Assembly (NCBI GenBank): GCA_947455585.1
Contig: CANGOY010000030.1
Location: 1 to 12,961 of the forward strand
Origin: Comamonadaceae bacterium
GTDB taxonomy: Bacteria; Pseudomonadota; Gammaproteobacteria; Burkholderiales; Burkholderiaceae_C
DNA: 12,961 nucleotides
Direction of reading: 5' to 3'
Below are positions 7,184 to 12,961 of this stretch, one piece after another; within the stretch, counting starts at the first letter, position 1, and every line of letters begins with the position of its first letter. Position numbers and translations under genes: made by a program. Below the pieces are notes generated by a model. It saw only the letters and a program-made list of their open reading frames with translations. It ran no database searches and had not been told where the DNA came from.

Positions 7184-7587
7184 TGACCGCACAAGATTGC
7201 CCTTGTGGGCGAGTGGACGCCAAGAAGCGCGCCGTGGCCTATGCCGATTGTTGCGGACGCTTTGTTGAGCATTTCGTCGCCACGCCAGTGCCCGATGCCG
7301 AACATTTGATGCGTTCGCGTTACACCGCGTTTGTGTTGGCGCGTGCGGATTACTTGCTGGCCACATGGCACAGCCGCACACGTCCCGCATCGCTTGACTT
7401 GGATGCAGGTGCGAAGTGGCTAGGGCTGGCGGTGCGCGAGCACACAGTCACAGGCGCTGACACGGCCGAGGTTGAGTTTGTCGCGCGTTACCGTGTGGCA
7501 GGTGCCGCTGTGCGCTTGCACGAGCGAAGCCGATTTGTGCACGAAGCTGGTCGCTGGTTTTATGTAGACGGTGACCAACGCGGATAA
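7183..7587 (+). CDS. ychJ: YchJ-family (UPF0225) protein
   Basis: This 134-residue protein matches the uncharacterised YchJ family. The N-terminal SEC-C-like zinc motif is present as CPCG (Cys6, Cys8) and CC (Cys23, Cys24). The family core follows: HLMRSRYTAFVLARADYLLATWH (about 41-63), the WLGLAVREH strand, and ERSRFVHEAGRWFYVDG near the end. It lacks the second, C-terminal SEC-C motif of the E. coli protein, ending just after WFYVDG. The ATG at 7183 gives MTAQDCPCG and overlaps the dehydrogenase stop as TGATG; an in-frame TTG one codon earlier is possible but unneeded. Its role is unknown, and no link to leucine degradation is visible beyond coupling to the upstream gene. Confidence 0.87.
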   Translation: MTAQDCPCGRVDAKKRAVAYADCCGRFVEHFVATPVPDAEHLMRSRYTAFVLARADYLLATWHSRTRPASLDLDAGAKWLGLAVREHTVTGADTAEVEFVARYRVAGAAVRLHERSRFVHEAGRWFYVDGDQRG

Positions 7588-7594
7588 TTCCCGC

Positions 7595-8239
7595 ATGACA
7601 TTTGATGCTGTTTTGTTTGATTGCGATGGCGTGCTGGTCGACAGCGAAGCCATCACCTGTGGCGCCTTGCGCGATATGCTGGATGAGAACGGCTGGCACT
7701 TAAGCTTGGCCGAATGCATGGTGCACTTTGTGGGCCACACCGTGCGCAGCCGCGCCGACCTGATTGAACGTCACACAGGCAAGCCCCTTACCGACGCGTT
7801 CATGGACGAGTTCTACCGCCGTCGCAACATTCGTTTAGAGAATGACATCACCGCCATCGACGGCATTCACGATGCCGTGCGTCATGTGTATGAACGTTGC
7901 GAAGGTCGCATTGCGGTAGCTTCTGGTGCAGACCGCTACAAGGTCGAGATGATGTTGCAGCGTGTGGATTTGGCACAGTTTTTTGAAGGCCGCATTTTCA
8001 GCGGCCATGAAATGCCGCGCAGCAAACCGCATCCTGATGTGTACTTGGCTGCTGCGGCGCATTTGCAAGTGGACCCAGCTCGCTGCTTGGTGGTGGAAGA
8101 CACACCCGTGGGCATTACCGCTGGTGTCGCGGCTGGTTCAACGGTGTGGGCTTATGCGCCACCCCTCGCGCCTATTGACGTGCTGGTGCAGGCGGGTGCC
8201 CAACATGTGTTTGCACACATGAACGACTTGCGCCTCTGA
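7595..8239 (+). CDS. HAD-superfamily phosphatase (subfamily IA)
   Basis: This 214-residue cytoplasmic hydrolase has all four HAD motifs: nucleophile Asp9 and Asp11 in FDCDGVLVDSE, Ser110 in VASGA, Lys144 in SKPHPD, and Glu168/Asp169 in VVEDTPVGI. The cap inserted after motif I (about residues 17-85) is alpha-helical, as in phosphoglycolate phosphatase and beta-phosphoglucomutase relatives. It most likely dephosphorylates a small sugar phosphate or similar metabolite; the substrate cannot be read. I chose ATG 7595, 7 bases after the ychJ stop, because it places the first beta-strand at the N-terminus. An in-frame GTG at 7571 would add 8 residues and overlap ychJ by 17 bases. Neither has a strong ribosome binding site. 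It converges on the AraC-type gene, 22 bases apart. Confidence 0.9.
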   Translation: MTFDAVLFDCDGVLVDSEAITCGALRDMLDENGWHLSLAECMVHFVGHTVRSRADLIERHTGKPLTDAFMDEFYRRRNIRLENDITAIDGIHDAVRHVYERCEGRIAVASGADRYKVEMMLQRVDLAQFFEGRIFSGHEMPRSKPHPDVYLAAAAHLQVDPARCLVVEDTPVGITAGVAAGSTVWAYAPPLAPIDVLVQAGAQHVFAHMNDLRL

Positions 8240-8261
8240 AGTGAACCGCTAGGCGACGCGC

Positions 8262-9299
8262 TTAAGCGCTTTGCCGAAAAGCTTCAGGCGCTTGTCCTGT
8301 CCATGTTTTGAATGCGCGAATGAAACTCTTTTCATTCGAGAAACCCACCTCGGTTGCAATTTGCTTCAGCGCTTTACCCGAGCGTAAAAGCAGTTCGCGT
8401 GCACGTTGCTCCCGCACGCTGTCTTTGAGTTGTTGCAAGCTCGCGCCTTCTTCTTGCAGTTGCCGGTGCAAGGTGCGGGCCGACATGTTCAGCCACGCGG
8501 CTAAGTCGTCGGCATTGCGGCTGTGCTCGGGGTGTTGGGCCAAGGTTTGGCGCACCTTCTCTACCAACAAGCGGTCACGTCGATAGGGACGCACAGTCAG
8601 CAGCAGGGCGCGTTGCAACATCTGCTGCAACGCGGCTTCGTCTCGGCGCACGGGCAGGTCGAGGTAGCCTTCGTCAAATTGCAAGCAGTGTGTGGGTGCG
8701 TTGAAATGCGTGGTGCCATCAAACAACACGCGGTAACTGTCGACATGCGCGGGCGGCGCAAAACGCAAGTGCGTGGCGGCTAGTGGGATGCGTGAATCGG
8801 TTAGCCAACATGCCACGCCCAGCGCATTGCGCAGCACTGACACCACGCAAAACTCTTGAAACACGCCAAGCTCACGCACCTCGTCGAGTTGCAAGGTGGC
8901 GATGCCGTTGCTTCCATTGAGCGACAGGCGAATGTCGTCGGTCAACAAGCCGTGGTGACGACACCAGCGTGCCAGTGCCACACCCAAAGTGGGTGAGGTG
9001 AGCGAGGCGCGCACCAACATGCCATAGCTGCCCCACGGCAAGCGGCGGCTGAACCAACCCAAACCTTCGTCGTCCAGCTCTTGCATGGCGATGCCCGACA
9101 TCAGCTCCATTTGCATGGCGGTCACGCGTGCGTTGTTTTTCTTGAGGAGTTTTGGCTCGATTTGTGCCTTTTTCAACGCGTCTTCCACGCGCAAACCCCG
9201 CTGTGTGTAGGCCTTGGCTATCCCTTGAATAAAAGCAATCGGCGTCTCGGCGCGGCCTTGCTCTGGCGGTTGTTCAGGTGTGGGCTTGGGACTAACCAT
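8262..9299 (-). CDS. AraC-family regulator with arabinose-binding-type N-domain
   Basis: This 345-residue transcription factor reads from 9299 down to a TAA at 8264-8262. The first 200 or so residues match the arabinose-binding-like sensor domain (AraC_binding_2/PF12625 type), including GLGWFSRRLPWGSYGML. The C-terminal 105 residues hold two helix-turn-helix motifs: ADDLAAWLNMSARTLHRQLQ (about 263-282) and LKQIATEVGFSNEKSFIRAF (about 311-330). I chose the ATG at 9299 because GAGG lies 6 bases before it (plus-strand 9306-9309); an in-frame ATG at 9311 (4 more residues) has a poor ribosome binding site. It is divergent from liuB with a 99-base gap, so it may control liuBCD, itself, or both. Relatives of this layout often sense small metabolites or acyl compounds; the ligand is unknown. 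Confidence 0.92.
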   Translation of the reverse strand: MVSPKPTPEQPPEQGRAETPIAFIQGIAKAYTQRGLRVEDALKKAQIEPKLLKKNNARVTAMQMELMSGIAMQELDDEGLGWFSRRLPWGSYGMLVRASLTSPTLGVALARWCRHHGLLTDDIRLSLNGSNGIATLQLDEVRELGVFQEFCVVSVLRNALGVACWLTDSRIPLAATHLRFAPPAHVDSYRVLFDGTTHFNAPTHCLQFDEGYLDLPVRRDEAALQQMLQRALLLTVRPYRRDRLLVEKVRQTLAQHPEHSRNADDLAAWLNMSARTLHRQLQEEGASLQQLKDSVREQRARELLLRSGKALKQIATEVGFSNEKSFIRAFKTWTGQAPEAFRQSA

Positions 9300-9398
9300 A
9301 AGAAGCCTCATTGTGGCAGGATTTGCAACCCATCTGACGCATGGCGTGGCGGCAAACGGCCTAAGCTTGGGTCACAACGCCGTAATAGGAAAAACACG
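9300..9398. promoter_or_regulatory. Divergent intergenic region, AraC gene / liuB
   Basis: This gap must hold the promoter of the AraC-type gene and probably that of liuB. I see two small dyads: ACGC-ATG-GCGT (9337-9347) and the imperfect palindrome CCTAAGCTTGGG (9360-9371). I see no convincing -35/-10 pair and no copy of the ACGTAAA-type LiuR palindrome. The liuB ribosome binding site is AGGA at 9387-9390, 8 bases before the ATG. Regulation of block 3 by the AraC-type protein is inferred from layout. Confidence 0.4.
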
Positions 9399-11006
9399 AT
9401 GACTGTTTTGCATTCCCAGCTCAACCCACGCTCTGCCGATTTCGCGGCCAACGCCGCTGCCATGCGCACGGTGGTGGACGACCTCAAAGCCCATCTCGAA
9501 AAAATCGCCGTTGGTGGCGGCGAGGCTGCACGCGCGAAACACACGGCGCGCGGCAAGCTGCTACCCCGTGACCGCGTGCAAATGTTGCTTGACCCCGGCA
9601 CGCCATTTTTAGAAGTGGCGCCACTCGCCGCACTCAATATGTACAACAACGACGCGCCTTGCGCAGGCTTGATTGTGGGTATCGGCCGCGTCAGTGGGGT
9701 GGACTGCATGGTGGTGTGCAATGACGCCACGGTGAAAGGCGGCACCTACTACCCGCTCACGGTGAAGAAGCATTTGCGTGCGCAAGAAATTGCGCAGCAA
9801 AACAACTTGCCTTGTATTTACTTGGTGGACTCGGGCGGCGCCAACTTGCCCAACCAAGACGAGGTTTTCCCCGACCGTGACCACTTTGGCCGCATCTTCT
9901 TCAATCAAGCCAACATGAGCGCTCAAGGCCTCGCGCAAATCGCGGTGGTGATGGGCAGTTGCACGGCAGGCGGCGCGTATGTGCCGGCCATGAGCGATGA
10001 AACCATCATCGTGAAAAACCAAGGCACCATCTTCTTGGGTGGCCCACCTTTGGTGAAGGCCGCAACTGGCGAAGTGGTGACGGCTGAAGACCTAGGCGGT
10101 GGCGATGTGCACACCCGTCTATCAGGTGTGGCCGACCACTTGGCGCAAAACGATGTGCATGCGTTGGCGTTGGCACGCCAATGCGTGAAAAGCCTCAACG
10201 CGCAAAAGCAACCCAACATTGCCACGCACGTGCCTGTGCCACCGAAGTACGACGCACAAGAGTTGTATGGCGTCATCCCCACCGACACGCGTAAGCCCTT
10301 TGATGTGCGCGAAATCATTGCGCGCATCGTGGATGTGTCAGAGTTTGACGAATTCAAAGCACGTTTTGGAACGACCTTGGTGTGCGGCTTTGCGCGCATC
10401 GAAGGCATGCCCGTGGGCATCATTGCCAACAACGGCATCTTGTTCAGCGAGTCGGCCTTGAAAGGCACGCACTTCATCGAGTTGTGCTGCCAACGCAAAA
10501 TCCCGCTCGTGTTTTTGCAAAACATCACCGGCTTCATGGTGGGCCGCAAGTACGAAAACGAAGGCATTGCACGCAACGGCGCGAAGATGGTCACGGCCGT
10601 GGCCACCGCTGCTGTGCCTAAGTTCACCGTCATCATCGGCGGCAGTTTTGGTGCAGGCAACTACGGCATGTGCGGCCGCGCTTTCAGCCCACGCTTTTTG
10701 TGGATGTGGCCGAACGCACGCATCTCGGTCATGGGCGGCGAGCAAGCGGCCAGCGTATTGGCCACCGTCAAGCGCGATGGCATTGAGGGCAAAGGCGGCC
10801 AATGGGGCGCCGAAGAAGAACAAGCTTTCAAAGACCCGATTCGCCAACAGTACGAAGAGCAAGGCCACCCTTACTTCGCCACAGCACGCCTCTGGGACGA
10901 CGGTGTGATTGACCCCGCAGACACCCGCCGCGTGCTGGCTTTGGGTTTGAGTGCTTCTCTGAACGCACCCATTCCAGAGACCAAGTTTGGTTTGTTCCGC
11001 ATGTGA
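9399..11006 (+). CDS. liuB: Methylcrotonoyl-CoA carboxylase, carboxyltransferase subunit
   Basis: This 535-residue beta subunit transfers the carboxyl group from carboxybiotin to 3-methylcrotonyl-CoA, giving 3-methylglutaconyl-CoA in leucine degradation. It has the two crotonase-like carboxyltransferase halves: KHTARGKLLPRDRV near residue 48, SGGANLPNQDEVFP near 145, MGSCTAGGAYVPAMSDE near 185, NITGFMVGRKYE near 370, and GGSFGAGNYGMCGRAF near 413. These and the 535-residue length are the methylcrotonoyl-CoA pattern rather than propionyl-CoA carboxylase. An in-frame start at 9081 exists, but its first 106 codons lie antisense over the AraC-type gene; the ATG at 9399 with AGGA upstream gives the family N-terminus. 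liuC follows after 12 bases. It works with LiuD as a biotin-dependent complex. Confidence 0.97.
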   Translation: MTVLHSQLNPRSADFAANAAAMRTVVDDLKAHLEKIAVGGGEAARAKHTARGKLLPRDRVQMLLDPGTPFLEVAPLAALNMYNNDAPCAGLIVGIGRVSGVDCMVVCNDATVKGGTYYPLTVKKHLRAQEIAQQNNLPCIYLVDSGGANLPNQDEVFPDRDHFGRIFFNQANMSAQGLAQIAVVMGSCTAGGAYVPAMSDETIIVKNQGTIFLGGPPLVKAATGEVVTAEDLGGGDVHTRLSGVADHLAQNDVHALALARQCVKSLNAQKQPNIATHVPVPPKYDAQELYGVIPTDTRKPFDVREIIARIVDVSEFDEFKARFGTTLVCGFARIEGMPVGIIANNGILFSESALKGTHFIELCCQRKIPLVFLQNITGFMVGRKYENEGIARNGAKMVTAVATAAVPKFTVIIGGSFGAGNYGMCGRAFSPRFLWMWPNARISVMGGEQAASVLATVKRDGIEGKGGQWGAEEEQAFKDPIRQQYEEQGHPYFATARLWDDGVIDPADTRRVLALGLSASLNAPIPETKFGLFRM

Positions 11007-11018
11007 TGGGGGATTGAT

Positions 11019-11798
11019 ATGAGCGCTCTCACCATTACCAATCAAGATGCCGTTTGCACCATTACCCTCAGCCGCCCCGACGTGCGCAACGCCTTCAACG
11101 ACGAAGTGATTGCGGAATTGAAAAACGCATTCACAGAAGCAGGCCAAGCCGCCGATGTGCGCTGCGTAGTGCTCGCCGCAGAAGGCCCCGCATTTTGCGC
11201 AGGCGCCGACCTGAACTGGATGCGCCGCATGGCCGACTACACGCGCGACGAAAACCTCGCCGACGCGGGCCAACTCGCCGCCATGCTGCGTGCGATTTAC
11301 GAATGCCCCAAGCCAACCATCGCCCGCGTGCAAGGAGATGTGTTTGCCGGCGGCGTGGGCTTGGTCGCTGCGTGCGACATAGCGGTGAGCGTGGACACAG
11401 CGACCTACTGCTTAAGCGAGGTGAAGCTAGGGCTCATCCCCGCCACCATCAGCCCGTACGTGATTCGCGCCATGGGTGCGCGTGCGTCGCATCGCTACTT
11501 TTTAACGGCCGAGCGTTTCAGCGCGGCAGAGGCGCATCGCATTGGCTTGGTGCACGAGGTCGTCGCCGCTGATGCGCTGGACGCCAAAGTGGCCGAGCTG
11601 ACCAGCGCTTTGGTCAGTGCCAGCCCCAACGCTGTGCGCGCCTGCAAACGCTTGGTGCAGGACGTGGCCGAGCGTGAGATTGACGACGTCTTGGTGGCGC
11701 ACACCGTGGCAGGTATTGCTGATATTCGTTCCAGCGCGGAAGGCAAAGAGGGCGTGCAGTCGTTCTTGCAAAAACGCAAGCCCAACTGGCTACTTTGA
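11019..11798 (+). CDS. liuC: 3-Methylglutaconyl-CoA hydratase (enoyl-CoA hydratase family)
   Basis: This 259-residue crotonase-fold enzyme would hydrate 3-methylglutaconyl-CoA to HMG-CoA. FCAGADLNWM (59-68) forms the first CoA/oxyanion segment, GDVFAGGVGLVAACD (106-120) the second, and CLSEVKLGLIPATISPYV (131-148) carries the acid/base Glu134. The position of the first catalytic glutamate in ordinary hydratases (GGGCEL) is Gly114 here. The pattern LGLxPAxISPYV with one glutamate is that of the LiuC-like group, not of fatty-acid hydratases. GGGGGA (11008-11013) is the ribosome binding site, 5 bases before the ATG. Its place between liuB and liuD fixes the pathway. A small hairpin overlaps the stop. 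Confidence 0.93.
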   Translation: MSALTITNQDAVCTITLSRPDVRNAFNDEVIAELKNAFTEAGQAADVRCVVLAAEGPAFCAGADLNWMRRMADYTRDENLADAGQLAAMLRAIYECPKPTIARVQGDVFAGGVGLVAACDIAVSVDTATYCLSEVKLGLIPATISPYVIRAMGARASHRYFLTAERFSAAEAHRIGLVHEVVAADALDAKVAELTSALVSASPNAVRACKRLVQDVAEREIDDVLVAHTVAGIADIRSSAEGKEGVQSFLQKRKPNWLL

Positions 11799-11811
11799 CG
11801 TGACCTACGTC
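11797..11811. repeat. Small inverted repeat at the liuC stop
   Basis: GACGT (11797-11801) and ACGTC (11807-11811) are perfect 5-bp arms around GACCT, starting inside the liuC stop codon. No U-tract follows. It could be a weak hairpin or a degenerate regulator half-site, since GACGT also occurs in the palindrome before liuR, but the spacing differs. The rest of the 67-base gap to liuD (11799-11865) holds a TTGACC (11814-11819) without a matching -10, and a weak ribosome binding site. Confidence 0.25.
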
Positions 11812-11865
11812 GCTTGACCCTTTGCAATTTCACGCCTTGCCTTGAATTTAGAAAGACACACCGTC

Positions 11866-12961
11866 ATGTTTAAAAAAATCCTCATCGCCAACCGTGGCGA
11901 AATCGCTTGTCGCGTTGCCGCCACTGCCCGCCGTATGGGCATCAAAACCGTGGCTGTGTATTCGGACGCCGACGCACAAGCCAAGCATGTGCAGGTCTGC
12001 GACGAAGCCGTGCACATCGGTGGCCGAGCCCCCAAGGACAGCTACTTGCGCTGGGAGCGCATCTTGCAAGCGGCCAAAGACACGGGCGCACAAGCGGTGC
12101 ATCCAGGCTACGGTTTCTTGAGCGAGAACGAAGATTTTGCTAAGGCGTGTGCCGCGGCAGGCCTCGTGTTCATTGGCCCGCCAGCCTCTGCCATTCTGGC
12201 GATGGGCTTGAAAGCCGAATCCAAACAGCTGATGGAAAAAGCAGGCGTGCCCTTGGTGCCCGGCTACCACGCGGCAGACCAAGACCCCGCGTTGCTGCAA
12301 CGCGAAGCCGACCGCATTGGCTACCCCGCGCTCATCAAAGCCAGCGCAGGCGGTGGCGGCAAAGGCATGCGCGTGGTCAACAGCAGCGCCGAGTTTGCCG
12401 ATGCATTGGCCAGTTGCAAACGCGAAGCCATCAACAGCTTTGGCGATGACGCGGTGTTGATTGAGAAATACGTGCAACGCCCACGCCACATTGAAATTCA
12501 AGTGTTTGGCGACACACACGGCAACTGCGTGTATTTGTTTGAGCGCGATTGCTCGGTGCAACGACGCCACCAAAAAGTATTGGAAGAAGCGCCCGCGCCT
12601 GGCATGACTAAGGCACTTCGCCAGCAAATGGGTGAAGCCGCCGTGGCCGCTGCCAAAGCGGTGAACTACGTGGGCGCAGGCACGGTGGAATTCATCGTGG
12701 AGCAAACGGGCTATGACAGCCCCGAGTCCATGAAGTTTTTCTTCATGGAGATGAACACGCGCTTGCAGGTGGAGCATCCGGTGACCGAGGCCATCACCGG
12801 TCTTGACTTGGTGGAGTGGCAATTGCGCGTGGCCAGCGGCGAGCCGCTGCCTTTGCAGCAAAGTGAAGTACGCATTCACGGCCACGCCATCGAAGCACGC
12901 ATTTGCGCGGAGAACCCAGACAACAATTTCTTGCCTGCCACCGGCACCTTGGCGGTGTACC
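11866..12961 (+). CDS. liuD: Methylcrotonoyl-CoA carboxylase, biotin-containing subunit (partial)
   Basis: The first 365 residues are present; the window ends mid-gene. This alpha subunit carboxylates its own biotin using ATP and bicarbonate and feeds LiuB. The N-terminal biotin carboxylase domain is complete up to its ATP-grasp core: ILIANRGEIACRV (5-17), HPGYGFLSEN (79-88), MEKAGVPLVPGYH (123-135), the glycine loop SAGGGGKGMR (160-169), ERDCSVQRRHQKVLEE (226-241), and MEMNTRLQVEHPVTE (294-308), with Glu295, Asn297 and Arg299 at the active site. The downstream methylcrotonoyl-specific linker and the biotinyl-lysine domain lie beyond the edge; full-length homologues have about 660-680 residues. 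The pathway is set by liuB and liuC upstream. The ribosome binding site (GAAAG, 11851-11855) is weak. Confidence 0.95.
   Translation, partial: MFKKILIANRGEIACRVAATARRMGIKTVAVYSDADAQAKHVQVCDEAVHIGGRAPKDSYLRWERILQAAKDTGAQAVHPGYGFLSENEDFAKACAAAGLVFIGPPASAILAMGLKAESKQLMEKAGVPLVPGYHAADQDPALLQREADRIGYPALIKASAGGGGKGMRVVNSSAEFADALASCKREAINSFGDDAVLIEKYVQRPRHIEIQVFGDTHGNCVYLFERDCSVQRRHQKVLEEAPAPGMTKALRQQMGEAAVAAAKAVNYVGAGTVEFIVEQTGYDSPESMKFFFMEMNTRLQVEHPVTEAITGLDLVEWQLRVASGEPLPLQQSEVRIHGHAIEARICAENPDNNFLPATGTLAVY

Noticed and set aside
7571..7594. GTG start 8 codons upstream for the HAD phosphatase
   Set aside because: It overlaps ychJ by 17 bases with no better ribosome binding site, and the added residues precede the usual first beta-strand; it is kept only as an alternative.
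8258..8269. GCGCTTAAGCGC palindrome at the convergent end of the HAD and AraC-type genes as a bidirectional terminator
   Set aside because: The stem is only 4 bp around TTAA, it has no U-tract on either side, and it lies mostly in AraC-type coding sequence.
9081..9398. In-frame upstream extension of liuB by 106 codons
   Set aside because: It lies antisense across the AraC-type gene and the divergent gap, its translation has no family resemblance, and the ATG at 9399 has a ribosome binding site and gives the normal N-terminus.
11795..11816. Degenerate second LiuR site before liuD
   Set aside because: It shares only GACGT/ACGTC with the operator, the arm spacing is 5 rather than 8 bases, and the ACGTAAA core is missing.

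Overview
The window looks like the chromosome of a betaproteobacterium, most likely Burkholderiales of the family Comamonadaceae (Limnohabitans/Rhodoferax-like). The basis is a GC content of about 60% by eye, the codon choice, the gene content and the local order of a leucine/isovalerate utilisation (liu) cluster. The genus is an inference from pattern recognition, not a database match. Coding density is very high, with no gap above about 90 bases. I see no tRNA, rRNA, CRISPR array, insertion sequence or phage gene.

Block 1 (1-8239, all + strand) opens with a near-perfect 22-bp palindrome ending 10 bases before a MerR-family regulator (LiuR). A PaaI-type hotdog thioesterase (4-nt overlap) and isovaleryl-CoA dehydrogenase (LiuA) follow. 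After a GC hairpin comes a membrane sulfatase/LTA-synthase-like protein almost fused to a beta-carbonic anhydrase (2-nt gap), ending in a candidate intrinsic terminator. Then come a thiolase, a second acyl-CoA dehydrogenase, a YchJ-family protein and a HAD phosphatase, tightly packed or overlapping.

Block 2 (8262-9299, - strand) is an AraC-family regulator with an N-terminal arabinose-binding-type domain. It converges on the HAD gene and diverges from block 3.

Block 3 (9399-12961, + strand) carries the carboxyltransferase subunit of methylcrotonoyl-CoA carboxylase (LiuB), 3-methylglutaconyl-CoA hydratase (LiuC), and the biotin carboxylase end of the biotin-containing subunit (LiuD), which is cut by the window edge.

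Taken together, isovaleryl-CoA from leucine is oxidised by LiuA, carboxylated by LiuB/LiuD using bicarbonate and ATP, and hydrated by LiuC to HMG-CoA. The HMG-CoA lyase (LiuE) is not in the window and may lie downstream. The thiolase would cleave acetoacetyl-CoA formed later. The carbonic anhydrase could supply bicarbonate to the carboxylase, and the thioesterase could release CoA from excess acyl-CoA. The sulfatase, YchJ and HAD genes have no obvious pathway role. Most of the window is a known type of catabolic cluster. The less ordinary parts are the sulfatase/carbonic anhydrase pair, the second regulator, and the candidate transcription boundaries that divide the cluster.
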